From the NCBI GenBank assembly GCA_029204225.1, contig MU831865.1, forward strand, positions 1 through 64,000: a DNA stretch of 64,000 bases, written 5' to 3'. This document shows, piece by piece, positions 49,373 to 60,477 of the stretch (within the stretch, counting starts at the first letter, position 1; each line of letters starts with the position of its first letter). Under the pieces are notes generated by a model. The model was not told where the DNA came from. It ran no database searches and saw nothing but the letters and a program-made list of their open reading frames with translations. Made by a program: the position numbers and the translations under genes. The DNA is from Diphasiastrum complanatum (lineage: Eukaryota; Streptophyta; Lycopodiopsida; Lycopodiales; Lycopodiaceae).

Positions 49373-51379
49373 ATGGATATACTGGATTTCATCAGTGATT
49401 GGGGGCTCCCTCAGTTAAAATCCTGGAATGTGTCCGACGACATGATTCCCAGCCCCTTTGAAGAAAGGCACGCAGAGTATTATAATCCGAATAGCAAACG
49501 CAGAAAATTGAACCCTGCTGATTCTCTGCAGGAAGAAGCTTGGCTCAATTGGCTAGACATGTCTTGCAGCTCCCCTGAGACAGAGAATGAGCCACTGCTA
49601 GAAGAGACAAAGTATGGGTTACCTTCGGGAACAAATCAGAGTGAGGAGCTGAATGATGAGGAAAAAAATACTTTGAACAATCTTATGAAGTACCTACTAG
49701 ATCCAGAAGAGAAGGTATGCAAAGAGACTAATGTATTCTCTGATGAGACTCTCGGAGATCACATATTAGTTGATAGACCTACTTCGGACCATGAGATGCA
49801 GCTACACGATATCATGAAATGCCTGTTGGAGCCACATGCCAAAGATAGTCAAGAAGTCGATGTCTCTTCTAGCAAGAGTAGCGAGAAACAGTCTTTGTCT
49901 AGCTCCGCCACAAGCGCAGAGTTGCAGATTGAGGACCCTCAAACACCAGAGACGAGTAGTGGCAACACAGAAGGACGAGGATCGGATCAACAGTTGGAGG
50001 AGTTCTCAGATAGTGATTCCGAAGAGGTTATGATACTTGATTCAGAGGATAGTAATAAGCAACCAGAAAGACTTCAGAGGGTCGGAAGCTCGGATGCAGA
50101 TGGAGCAGTCACAGCCAAAGACAACAAATGGGAGGAGTTGCAGATATCAAAAGGCAGCCATCCTGCTTCTCCTGCTTCTAGTGAAGAAACTGAGTTTTTT
50201 CGCTGTTATAGTCCTCAAACAGAGGAAGAATACAATGCAGTAAGCCTCGTGCATCTGCTAACTGCATGCGCAGAAGCGGTAACCAGTGGCAACCAAGATC
50301 TGGCAGCCGTTATACTAGCAAAAATTGAGCACCTTGTGTCACCGAAAGAAAGCGCATTTCAGCGTGTAGCATCTTATTTCTATCAAAGTTTGCAATCTGT
50401 TATAACCCAGGAGCTGCCTGCTGACGACAATATCACACCAAGCGCAGAGACCATAACTGGAGCATTTCAGCTGCTACATGAGGTTTCTCCTTACAACAAG
50501 TTTGCACATTTGACTGCTAATCAAGCAATCATGGAGGCCGTTGAGGATGAAACAGTAGTCCACATCATAGACTTTGACATCATGGAGGGGTTACAGTGGC
50601 CACCATTAATAGAAGCACTGGCAACAAGGTCAAACGAGGTCTCTTTCCTCCAGATCACTGCCGTACAACTGGAAGGAGCTCCTAATACCCTTTCTTCTTC
50701 TCTAGAATTGACAGGAAGAAGACTAACCGAGTTTGCAGATTCTTTGCAAATTCCATTTTCTTTTGAAACAGTTGTGCTTGATGAAGAAACCGCATGTTTA
50801 CAACTGGATGGAGCCGATCAGGGAGGAGCCCTCATAGCCAACTGCATGCTACAACTCCCCCACATGACTTCACGAAACCCAAAATCCATATTTTCCTTCA
50901 TCTCAGCCATCAGTAAAATGGAGATTAAACTAGTGACGATCAGTGATGATGCTCTCAAGTGTAGATCAACAGACTTCACAGAGAGGTTCTTTGAGATCCT
51001 ACACCATTCTTGTGCTTTATTTGATTCAGTGGAAGCAAGCCTATCAATGCACAATCTTGCAAGGGCTATGATAGAGACCACCTTCTTAGCTCCTAGAATC
51101 TGGAGCACAGTTGCCAGCATATGCCAGCAGCAGGAAAAGGATCAGGAAGTGGGAAGAGCAAGATCAACCCACATCATGCAAGAGCTAGGTTTTGAGCCCT
51201 TAAGCATAAGCCATTACAACCAAATTCAAGCAGAACTGTTGCTCGCCTTCTTCAAAGAGGGCTACAGGATCGAGGATGAAGGGGATGAGCTAGCAATTTG
51301 CTGGAGAGACAGGCCTCTGGTGGCAGTCTCTACATGGAAATGTAGTGCCAGCCCAAATGATTTGAGCACATATATATAA
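49373..51379 (+). CDS. NSP2-like: GRAS-family transcription factor, NSP2-like
   Basis: An intronless frame of 668 codons, normal for GRAS genes. The ATG has G at -3 and +4, and an in-frame TGA nine bases upstream fixes the start. Residues 1-285 form an acidic, Ser/Glu-rich variable region with a basic patch (SKRRK, 41-45). The GRAS domain fills 290-657: leucine heptad I (LVHLLTACAEAV), the VHIID motif as VVHIIDFDIMEGLQW (395-409), heptad II around GRRLTEFADSL, the PFYRE-like region (about 500-525) and a C-terminal SAW region ending VSTWK. DFDIMEGLQWPPLIEAL and FGH-like FAHLTANQAIMEAV are typical of the NSP2 subgroup. Legume NSP2 acts with NSP1 in symbiosis signalling and strigolactone biosynthesis, so a role in mycorrhizal signalling here is inference from the subgroup. 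It is oriented head-to-head with the PLC-X gene, 14 kb away. Confidence 0.95.
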   Translation: MDILDFISDWGLPQLKSWNVSDDMIPSPFEERHAEYYNPNSKRRKLNPADSLQEEAWLNWLDMSCSSPETENEPLLEETKYGLPSGTNQSEELNDEEKNTLNNLMKYLLDPEEKVCKETNVFSDETLGDHILVDRPTSDHEMQLHDIMKCLLEPHAKDSQEVDVSSSKSSEKQSLSSSATSAELQIEDPQTPETSSGNTEGRGSDQQLEEFSDSDSEEVMILDSEDSNKQPERLQRVGSSDADGAVTAKDNKWEELQISKGSHPASPASSEETEFFRCYSPQTEEEYNAVSLVHLLTACAEAVTSGNQDLAAVILAKIEHLVSPKESAFQRVASYFYQSLQSVITQELPADDNITPSAETITGAFQLLHEVSPYNKFAHLTANQAIMEAVEDETVVHIIDFDIMEGLQWPPLIEALATRSNEVSFLQITAVQLEGAPNTLSSSLELTGRRLTEFADSLQIPFSFETVVLDEETACLQLDGADQGGALIANCMLQLPHMTSRNPKSIFSFISAISKMEIKLVTISDDALKCRSTDFTERFFEILHHSCALFDSVEASLSMHNLARAMIETTFLAPRIWSTVASICQQQEKDQEVGRARSTHIMQELGFEPLSISHYNQIQAELLLAFFKEGYRIEDEGDELAICWRDRPLVAVSTWKCSASPNDLSTYI

Positions 51380-51475
51380 TACTCTTATACTCTTTTATGT
51401 ATAAAGGACAATGGTCTTCCTGAAGTATAGTCCCTTCATTACTAATGATTTCCAAAGTTCAAAACATTGGAAATG

Positions 51476-51561
51476 CTTCTTGGTTTCCAAGGGGAGGCTC
51501 GAACCTGGGACCAAAGAAACTTTGGATGCCAAGCTAACCAGTTGAGCCAACCCCGTTGGGT
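51476..51561 (-). mobile_element. tRNA-derived SINE (86 bp) with 15-bp target duplication
   Basis: On the minus strand it shows a box A-like TGGCTCAACTGGTTAG, a box B GGTTCGAGCCT spaced as in a tRNA, and a short 3' stem CTTGGAAACCAAG. It is flanked by the perfect direct repeat AAAACATTGGAAATG at 51461-51475 and 51562-51576. A related piece lies at 11133-11186. It begins 97 bp after the GRAS stop codon, so it is probably in that gene's 3' UTR or just beyond, antisense to it. Confidence 0.82.
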
Positions 51562-51576
51562 AAAACATTGGAAATG

Positions 51577-52959
51577 ACAGTAGTAATCTCTTGTACACTT
51601 CCTTGGAAATATATTCTATTCTTTGTGTACAATTTGCAAAAGCAATTTAACTTACTATTTTCCCAAGTTAATACAAGTTTTGAAAGTACATCTTTGTCTT
51701 TTGCAACCCTCTCAAATAACTATTAGATGTTAACAAATAGCATCCTAAGATTGAATGTCAAGGCTCCCGTCAACATAGGAGAGTCAAATAAGCAAAGAAC
51801 AAAAAAGACGAACAAAAATGTGGGACTATTTATGCATACCACGCACGAGTTAGTCCCAATTAAAAGTCAACGTTAATATGTGCACGAGTTAGTCCCATTC
51901 AGAAGTCGACGTTAATATATGCACTTAACAGTTGCAAGCAAATGCCTATTCATGACATCTAAAATAGTGGCTACTAGTTGGTTAGAATGATGTGGAAATA
52001 TAGCTCTTTTTTTTAGTGGCAAGTGGCCACACTTGACTCAACTTTTTCTATTATGTACGCAAATTATTATATAGGGAACACGAGTGTAGTGAATGGCATC
52101 ATGCATTTCAAAGAGCATTCTACTTGTTTTTCAATGTGTTAATTGTTAGCTTAATATGATCTCAATGGTTATGGGTCCAATAGATCCATCAACCATAGTA
52201 CGTTAAGAACAATCAACTAGCCTTTGTACCCAAGAGCACATAGAAGGCCGAGAAATTTGAGATCATGATCGAGGCGACAAACATGAACCCAAAGTTATAA
52301 AGAAAATTGGAAAATCTAATTATTCCGTCTAGTGATGGAGGATGAACCTTTTATTAGATGAGAAGTCTTTGTGAGTTATAGTAGATGGGGACTAAGAAAC
52401 CTTGTTTGGCTGATAAAGATGGGAATGATAAAAATAATAATAATAATAATAACAAGGTGATGAGGGCTCAATAATTGGAGAGGAGGAAGCTTATTACTAC
52501 TTTTGTGACAATAAGAGCAATTTGTAATCTTGATTGTACAAGGCTTTATGATCTCAATTGTTAGGAGTCCACAAGATTCGTAAAGCATAGTAGATTAAAA
52601 ATTGTTTTAGGAAACAATTGGCAAAAACAAATATGGATGCTTATATACAAGAGCTAGTTCATTCCACAAATTTCTAGTCCTTTTAGGAGAGAACTAGCAC
52701 TCACTATTTGGAGAATAATAGCTTTTGCTCAAAAGACTCTATTGGCCACATTTTTCAAGAAAGATGTACTTTGTTCCAACAAGGGTTCATTTTCTACTTG
52801 GGTCATAAAACTTTGACTTTGGGTTGTAACAAAGTTTGCGTTGACTTTGCTTCAAGTAATGTTATGCAATACTAATAAACCGATGAAGTTTATATGAGTT
52901 GCTGAAAGTAACTTTGTCAAGAACATTCCATTCTAATAATGAGTTGAATTTATAAGTAT
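51577..52959. other. Intergenic sequence downstream of the GRAS gene
   Basis: No gene is recognised. A duplicated phrase (GCACGAGTTAGTCCCA) occurs near 51843 and 51882 with GTCAACGTTAATAT or GTCGACGTTAATAT, giving a small tandem repeat of about 40 bp. An (AAT)n run lies at 52430-52453. Confidence 0.5.
52430..52453. repeat. (AAT)n microsatellite
   Basis: Seven to eight AAT units in the intergenic region downstream of the GRAS gene. Confidence 0.9.
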
Positions 52960-54043
52960 GTGAAGCGCAGGCATCCCAAAGGGAGCCGGGAACCACGACT
53001 TAGCTTCCCATCCTTCAACTCTTGTCGTCCAAACCCACTTGATATACAAGCAGCCAACTTGCCAACAACGATCAGACTTAACCAATTGGAAGTTCAAAAA
53101 CCAACATTGAGATCCAACCTGGCACCATGCCAGATTGGGGGTCCCGATGTGGGTGACTTCCCTCCAAGCAAGCCGCCCGACATACATCAAACTGAACCAA
53201 CTCGAAGCTTCGTTACAAACGAGTAACATCCATTCCAAGCAAGTCGTCTGACTTACATCAGACATAACCAACTGAAAGCTTCGTCATGAGCGCTGGAAGC
53301 TAACTTGGCACCACGCCAGACTGGACAGCCATAAACAGGTAACTTCCACCCAAGCAAGCCATCCAACTCAGCCGACAGGTTAGAGCCTGCTCCCCAAGAG
53401 CTTAACCCATTCACGTTTATGCAAGGAACACTCAAAATCACAAGTCGCGACAGATATGGAGACAACCAGTTCCTGGACCAAATGGTCCTGACAGCATACC
53501 ACTGGTGCCACGGACCGAATGGTCCCGATGGCATACCGCTGGCGTCCCGGGATACGACCCTCAGCTATGTGCCAAATTAAAAAAGCGGCCTTACAACTGG
53601 CGCTTTTAGCGAACACCGAAACCCAGAAGGTAATCAGAGTCAATTTGAGAAAAATCCCACTTTATTGATAAATTTGAGAAGGTTATATTTCAAGTGTGTG
53701 ACCGACCCTAGTCTTCGGGGCGCTGGCATGCCAAGGCGAGTGCCAAGATAACATTCCAGCAAGGGAGGCTGAGACTTGGTTGGAGCTCGCCCTGAGTTGC
53801 AACCCGCACTCCCCTATAGTATTGGTGGGATTCGCCACCTCCCCTCATGCCAAGTACTCTACCCAGGCTGGTAAAGCACATTTTCTCTCTCTAGGATTTT
53901 CCCTCTCTAGAAAGTCATTTTCTTTCTCTAGAATTTATCGATCCCCAGGCTTCCTTTAATCATGCCTAGATTGTGTGAGGTGATTGCACATCGATTTGAG
54001 CTCTCTGGACTTCGCTAGAACCGATCAAAAATTTTCAGCCATA
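52960..54043 (+). repeat. Probable gypsy LTR with internal repeats
   Basis: This segment precedes a PBS-like site and contains diverged tandem repeats. A stretch with TGGCACCA(T/C)GCCAGA(T/C)TGG and CCAAGCAAGCC recurs near 53130-53180 and 53310-53370, with a partial copy between. TGGTCCTGA or TGGTCCCGA with GGCATACC recurs at 53480-53540. The 5' boundary is not defined. Confidence 0.5.
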
Positions 54044-54045
54044 GG

Positions 54046-54066
54046 AACTTGGCGCCGGTTGGATTC
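54046..54066 (+). other. PBS-like site (TTGGCGCC type)
   Basis: GAACTTGGCGCCGGTTGG resembles the junction between LTR and primer-binding site of many plant Tat-lineage gypsy elements (TTGGCGCCG). The internal region is cut after about 100 bp by copia sequence starting at 54148. Confidence 0.5.
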
Positions 54067-54147
54067 TGGTCATAGTGGCGCTGGGAGCAGCAGGGGCGCT
54101 GCTGGCACCGGGGACAATGCTGGCACCGGTGGCACCAGAAGTAAAAT

Positions 54148-54386
54148 CATTCAGAATAATATGTGCATAACATCTACAATATTATCTATTGACTTTTATG
54201 ATTTCAAGCATTGTTCGACAGATCCACACAATGCATTGGCATGAGAGAAATACAGTTTCATCTCATGAATAATGTCTCACTTACTAGCAGACTTCTGGAT
54301 CTGCTGATCCTCATACAAAATTGTCTCGCTCACAAGTGGACATGTATTCTGTATTTTTTGTCTTACAGTATTATGCATCAAGCAGA
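54148..54386 (-). repeat. 3' LTR of copia element, truncated
   Basis: About 240 bp aligning with 59565-59800 in the same orientation, with landmarks AATCATTCAGAATAATATGT and ATACAAAATTGTCTCGCTC (TTACAAAATTGTCTCGCTC in the other copy). By eye the copies differ at about one base in ten. Compared with the 5' LTR it lacks the last 500 bp or so. Confidence 0.8.
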
Positions 54387-54763
54387 AAGTATATAGTTCA
54401 CGAGCTTTTTTGTATCGCGTCGTGTAGCTTCCAAATTAGAAAGATTCAACATTTACAACTAATCACGAATTACAAGAGTGGCAGATTAGCCATGATCTAG
54501 AGTACTTCTGCTGATGTCATGATATGTGATCAAATACTTGTACCCCTTTGTACTTGGCTGATCTTCTTGGTCGTTCATGGAGGAAGAATGATTTTGTGTC
54601 ACGAAACAATTTCGTGTCATGTTTGTTCGCGAACAATTTTGTTTCTTGTGTCTTTTCTGTCAAAATCAGAGTGGAGAGCTAACAAGGCTTTGGCAATAGA
54701 AACATTTTGTTTTTTCAGCTACCTCTCAAAGCTTGATAGCTTGACGACTCCAAGGCTGCTCCT

Positions 54764-55075
54764 CTATTTCTTGAATAGACCTTTGTCTAAGGCCTTTGTG
54801 AAAATGTCAACTACCATCACCTTTGTTCCAATAAAGGTAGTCTGCAACATCTTCTTCCCAATCAGATCCATTATTAAGTGGTACTTGACCGCAATGTGTT
54901 TCGTCCTTGAGTGAAACATAGGGTCTTTTGTCAGATGTATTGCAGATGTGTTGTCCATCTGCAAAACCAGAGGTTCATTCCTCGTTTCGCCCCATTCGTC
55001 AAGAAACTGTTTGAGCCAAATTATTTCATTGGCCATCTTTGCTGCTGCAACGTACTCTACTTCACAGGATGACTA
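54764..55075 (-). pseudogene. Copia RNase H domain
   Basis: Shows VEYVAAAKMANEIIWLKQFL, then QMDNTSAIHLTKDPMFHSR, KHIAVKYHLIMD and VDIFTKAL, the conserved C-terminal RNase H of Ty1/copia polyproteins. A stop separates it from the RT block. Confidence 0.88.
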
Positions 55076-56331
55076 AGCCACAATGGTCTTGCTGACCCAG
55101 AGAATTGCTGCTCTTGATGCAATGGTGCATTCTCCTGAGACACTTTTGTAGTCTCCTTGAGGGATGCCCAACTAGCATCACTGTAAGAAAGGATCTAGGA
55201 TTCACACGACAATAACACAAACCAAAATCTTTTGTTAATTGAAGATATTGCAAAATTTGTTTTGCAATCTTCTGATGAGTTGAGCCTGGATTTGTACAGA
55301 ATTGGCTCATCCTGAACACTGCATAAGCAATGTCAGGACATGTGTTATCTGTAAGGTACATTAATGATTCGATCAACTTCCTATATGGTGTAAGCTGCAT
55401 CAATTCCTTTTCTTCTTTAGTCCTCAAACAATTTTCATTCGTCAATACTGTTCCTACAAGCATTAGAGTATTTGCTCCTTTCCAATTCAACATCCCAAAA
55501 TCTTCTAGGATTTTCTGGATATATCTGGACTGATGAAGGTACAATTTACCTCCCTCATAGTCGCTATCAATCTGTAAGCCAAAGTCGCACATGGCTTCTC
55601 CCATATCTACAATCTCAAAATATTTCGAGACATCATTCTTCACTTTAACAATAAGCTTCTCACTCGTGCAGAGTATCAAAGTGTCTTCCACATACACAGC
55701 TACAATGATGATCTTTCCATCTGTAATTCTTACATAGACATTGGAATCAGCCATTAGTTGTTTGAATCCTAAGGATTTCAGGGCTTGATCTTTCTTCTTG
55801 TACCATTGTCGCGCTGACTGCTTGAGACCATAGATACTCCTATGCATTTTGCATGCATAACTAGGAAGTGAATTCGAGACATATCCTGGGGGTTGATCCA
55901 TATAGACTTCTTCATCTAGCTCACCATGCAAGAAGGTTGTCTTCTCATCCACAATGTGAATCCTGAGATCATAAGTAGCTGCATATGTACATAGTACCCT
56001 ACAAATGTTTCATGACAAGAGAGAAAGTCTCAAAATAGTCAATACCATATCTTTGAGAGAATCCCTTCGCTACAAGTCTTGCCTTATACTTTGAGACATC
56101 TTCATCTGGTCCATACTTTAGCTTGCATACCCATTTGCATTTTATAGTCTTTCGCTTATCTGGTAATGGCTGCAATGTCCATACTTGGTTCTTTCTCATG
56201 GATTCCATCTCCTCATTCATGGCTTGGATCCATTTGTCCTTCTTTGGACATTCAATTGCCTCCTCGAAAGTCTGTGGTTCGCCACTGAATCCACAGAACT
56301 CTTCTGATGTAGAAGCAGAGCTGCCTGGCAC
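55062..56331 (-). pseudogene. Copia reverse transcriptase
   Basis: The N-terminal block carries KNQVWTLQPLPDKRKTIKCK and KARLVAKGFSQRYGIDYFET. The second block starts near TTFLHGELDEEVYMDQPPGY and includes SIYGLKQSARQWYKK. The catalytic box reads YVED where active elements have YVDD, so the second catalytic aspartate is replaced by Glu. A frameshift near 55960 splits the domain. Confidence 0.88.
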
Positions 56332-56460
56332 ATATCTTGTTGGTGCTCTTCGGTGTCTTGTCGACCTTCTAGGAGATCCTCCTGGAACTACGATGCCTTT
56401 GCCTTTGTTAGCTCTCCTAGGTCTGAAACCATTTCGGTTAACAGATATTGTAGCAGTAGG

Positions 56461-57870
56461 CTACCTCTCAAAACTTTCTTTGTCTGATTTGTCACTCAAA
56501 TGCGAAGAGACTCGAACATCTTCATCTTCGTGTTCATCCTCTGCTCCCTCTGTCACAGTTGACAGATCATAGTACTGTCTTTCAAGAACTTCATAACTGA
56601 CAGGATCATCGTTGGCCATCATTTTGCTCTCATCAAATTTGACATCTCTGACTGTCTTCACAGTGTTTGTCTTTGGCATATAGACTCTATAGTATGACGA
56701 ATTATTGTCATATCCTACAAGATATCCATGTTTAGCTTTCTCATCAAGCTTCTTTCGAAGCTTATCAGGAACATGTGCATAAGCTGCACAGCCAAAGATA
56801 CGGATGTGAGTCAGATTGGGTTTTCTACCCCACCATAATTCGTGTGGTGTCATGTGAGGAATACCAGACTTTTTTGTCATGTTCTGAATGTAAGCAGCTG
56901 TAGCTACTGCTTCAGCCCACATCACTCTTGAGCTTTCGAGTAGGCCATTATGCATCTGGCAGCTTCCATTAGGGTCCTATTCTTTCTTTCTGCAACATCG
57001 TTGTGCTGCGGTGTGTAAGATGCAGTCCTCCTGTGAATGATACCACGATCATTGCAAAAGTCAGTGATTCAATTCGAGATGCTCCACCTCGATCTGTTCT
57101 GATCTACTTCACTTTATTACCAATGCATCTCTCTACCCAATTCACATACTCTTTTAATGTGTCAAATGCTTCTGATTTGTTGTGAATAAAATAAACTCTG
57201 GCAAATTTACTGTAATCATCAATAAAGGTAATGTAATATTTTGAGCCTCCTATTGAGATCACATTGAAAGGCCCACAAATGTCAGAATGCAGTAACTCCA
57301 GAATCTTAGTTGTTCTATAGGAGTCCTTGACAAATTGAGTGCATGACATCTTACCCTTCAGACATGCATCACAGGTCGTCGAACTGGTTGCATTTGAGAT
57401 GCTCACCCCTATGATTGTTCCATGATGGCTTGCTTGGTATAGTGCCATTGAATTCATATGGCATAGTCTCCTGTGCCATAGAGTGTCTGGTGAATCATCA
57501 TGAGTCTGATGCACTTGATCTGCAGGCAAGCGTACCTTCAAGTGATACAGATTGCCTTTTCTTCTACCTTGAGTGATCAGGGTACTGTTACTTGCATCAA
57601 CAATGTTGCATGCTTCATCTGAGAATGTCACACGCATCCCTGCATCAGCTATTCTTGCCACTAATAGCAAGTCTTGCTGTATGTAGGCACAAATAGAACA
57701 TCTTCGAGTCGCCTGTCTCTGCCATTCGTGTTGAGCCACAGTGAACCAATACCATTCACTTGGTGGTTGGATCCATCTCCAAAAACAATAAATCTTGACT
57801 CGATCTGCACTTCAAAAATCAAACATGATTTGTCTTGATGTAACGAAGTGTTAGGTAGCTCCTGATTCAA
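56461..57870 (-). pseudogene. Copia protease remnant, pre-integrase and integrase
   Basis: After a short protease C-terminus (VNGIGSLWL, LEDVLFVPTYS) comes the HHCC finger (LWHRRLCHMN, CDACLKGK). The integrase core follows, with LLHSDICGPF and ITFIDDYSKFARVYF and, after a frameshift at about 57100, RVMWAEAVATAAYIQN. The C-terminal GYLVGYDNNSSYYRVY segment and an acidic tail complete the block. Confidence 0.88.
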
Positions 57871-57923
57871 GGATTACCTCTTGTGTGTCAAGTGTTGACA
57901 CTGCACAGATGCAAGCAATTGAA

Positions 57924-58160
57924 TTACCATGATTCGATCTTTCTTTGCCCATTTTTTGAGCTCTCTGGCTCCTCGACATAGGATGAACTATTATTGTTCT
58001 CCTGTCTGCTTTGTGCTGATTTGTTTCTTGGATTCAGGCGGCAGTCCATGGTTGCATGACCTTTCTTGTGGCAGTGGATACACTCAATTTTTGGGTCGAG
58101 CCAACATGAATTGACAGTATGCCCTTCGCGTCTGCATCTCACGCAGGTCTTCTTGTCTCC
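57924..58160 (-). pseudogene. Copia nucleocapsid with two zinc knuckles
   Basis: Two adjacent CX2CX4HX4C motifs: CVRCRREGHTVNSC and CIHCHKKGHATMDC. Both are intact. Plant copia gags usually carry one, so the doublet is a lineage feature or an internal duplication. Confidence 0.85.
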
Positions 58161-58418
58161 ACTTTGCTGTTTCGACCTTCCTTTATTCTTCCATTTTCCT
58201 TTGTTGGTTCCTTCTGCTTGTTGATCACGGTCCTGATTTTGATCTGACTCCCTTTTATGCTTGAATTGTTTTTTTGTCTTCTCCTTGTTGCTGTAGTGAG
58301 CTTGGTCAGAAGCATCCTTGTGATCAAGATGCTCTCAAGCCTCAACTACTTCTCGAATCTCAACAATTGCCTTTTCGAGTGTCATTGTAGGATCCTTTGC
58401 TAACAGTGTTTTGGTTGT

Positions 58419-58985
58419 CTAGAAAGATCTTGGTAAGGCTCTCAACAGATAAGTGAGTTGATTCTCTGTTGACACTGTATTTTTTGCTCCAGAATTGTGT
58501 AGTGAAAGGAATAGATCCTTTATCTTCCTAAAAAAAGAAGTGAGGTCTTTGCCATCCCACTGCAGGTTTGTCAGCTGATCCTCAAGCATCATTATCTGAC
58601 TGTGTGATTTCGTCTGAAATCTTGTGAGTAGTGTATTCCACATCTCTTTTGCTTTAGAGAGTTTAGCCAGGTCAAGAGTTAGGCTATCCTCGATGGATGA
58701 TGATAACAAGGCTGCTGCCTTGTCATTCTTCTCCCTCCATTCACATAGCTCTTTGCTTGTTGTTGTAGGCATCTCCTCAGTGCCATCTACCCAGAGGAAT
58801 AATCCTTCTCCCTTTAGTATCAGCGAGGTCTTTACCTTCCATGCTAGGAAGTTAGATCCTGATGAATCCAGAATTATACAGATCTTGGATTGTATGCTGC
58901 TAATTGAAGCCATTGCTCCTGAATTTGTGTTCTCACTTGTTAATGGTTCTTTGTTTGAATGTTTAGCCTCTTGGATCTGATAGCT
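58419..58985 (-). pseudogene. Copia gag, UBN2 domain
   Basis: A frame of 164 codons from MASISSIQSK, with SNFLAWKVKTSLILKGEG, AKEMWNTLLTRFQTKS, MMLEDQLTNLQWDGKDL and LTYLLRALP. This is the standard gag_pre/UBN2 capsid region. It lies just inside the PBS. Confidence 0.88.
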
Positions 58986-59016
58986 TTTCGGCTATGTCAG
59001 ACTATGACAAAGGTAG

Positions 59017-59028
59017 GCTCTGATACCA
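59017..59028 (-). other. Primer-binding site of the copia element
   Basis: The minus strand reads TGGTATCAGAGC, preceded by CATCAG, the end of the 5' LTR, and followed by the gag leader. Confidence 0.88.
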
Positions 59029-59030
59029 CT

Positions 59031-59802
59031 GATGAAAAAATTCTAGATGTCCAAATTGTGCAAATTCAAAATTCCATTAAAATTCTGAAAACGATCTGAT
59101 AGAAATCTCTCGAATGATTCGCGAACAATTTTGCGAAACTGTTCTAATCACGAATAGTTTCTGGTCGAGAAGAATTTGCGATCCAGTCAAGCTCTGCAAC
59201 AAAACGAAACAAAACAAAACGAGGGGGAAATCAATCGGGCTCTGTAACGAGACAAAACGAAACTATATGAAATGAAACGAAACTTAAGTGAGCTCTGAAA
59301 TTGATTTACGCTGATAGCCAAGTGATCGCGAAGCGAAACACGAAGCGAAAACATTCGCAAATAAAAATCAATTCATGTGAAATTCAGATATGATTGCTGG
59401 TCACTGCCGACTATATCATTCCTACAATTCTCCAGAATGTAGACAGACACTGTTGATCTATGTTATAAATTATTATGGCATTCAACAAAAACAAACCAAT
59501 GTGTGGAATTGGATAAACAAGTGAATCAGATACACGAATGTTGGCAGACAAAAATTCATTCGAGATCATACAATCATTCAGAATAATATGTGCATAACAG
59601 CTACAATATTATTTATTGATTTTTCTGATTTCAAAAACTGTGTGACAGATCCACATAGTGCATTGGCGTGAGAGAAATACAGTTCTCTCACGAATAATGT
59701 CTGGCTTACTAGCAGACTTTTGGATCTGCTGATCCTCTTACAAAATTGTCTCGCTCACAAGCGGACATGTATTCTATATTTTTAGTCTTACAATATTATG
59801 TA
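59031..59802 (-). repeat. 5' LTR of copia element (about 770 bp)
   Basis: Extends from the PBS to about 59800. Its outer 235 bp match 54148-54386. The inner part has repeated GCGAACAATTTTGCGAA-type and AACAAAACGAAAC phrases. The outer boundary is approximate. Confidence 0.7.
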
Positions 59803-60400
59803 AAATTCAAAATTTTTAGTGCATTGCCTAGATCTAGGTTCAATCCATTGAATGCTAAGGATCAAATAGAAATTTGAGTCATTGAAGCAATTCATTTTGA
59901 AGCATTAGATCAAATCTTTAAGGTTATTAGAAAACATTCATTGTGCAACACACATAAGAAAATAGAGAATCTGAATTAAGCTGTTGTGAATACAATTATT
60001 CAGATCAGGATCCTGTGCCCAAGAATGGTTCACAGTAATAGAGCACTATGTGCTATGATCTTACTTAGCTAGCTATAGATTGAATAACTATCTCTACTTC
60101 TTGGATAACTTTCACTCTCTCTAAAATCTCTGATCCTATGGAATTATATAATTAAGATACAATGGAGTTCGTTGAGAAACTCTGAATCACGATACTGATC
60201 TGCGTGGATATTTGTGTGATCACTCTCACTTCTTGCTCACTTACTTATTCGTGAGTTGTCGTTATGTATATATACATGGAACAGTTACAATGACTGTGTG
60301 GGAAATGAGCATGAAACAATGTAGTTACTAAAAAGTACTGAAGTGAGCTATAATGTAGTCTGCGTCTCGGACAAGGCAGAGGAAGAGCTCCATTTTGAAT
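59803..60400. other. Intergenic sequence, no gene
   Basis: AT-rich; nothing recognisable. Confidence 0.4.
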
Positions 60401-60477
60401 GGTGACAGTTGACGATCGTCGAAGACTCCAGGCAGGTCGAGTTGACTGGCTTGCTCTTGAGAGGATGTCGTTGTCAA

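Larger units (their letters stand above)
54764..58985 (-). mobile_element. Ty1/copia element, nearly complete internal region
   Basis: Read from 58985 down, all copia domains appear in canonical order: gag with UBN2 fold (58913-58419), two CCHC knuckles (58160-58030), a protease remnant (about 57870), pre-integrase zinc domain and integrase (57739-56461), reverse transcriptase (56331-55062) and RNase H (55036-54764). Frameshifts or stops separate these blocks, so the element cannot be translated as one polyprotein. It has a PBS and LTR copies at both ends and occupies the space downstream of the GRAS gene. Confidence 0.92.
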
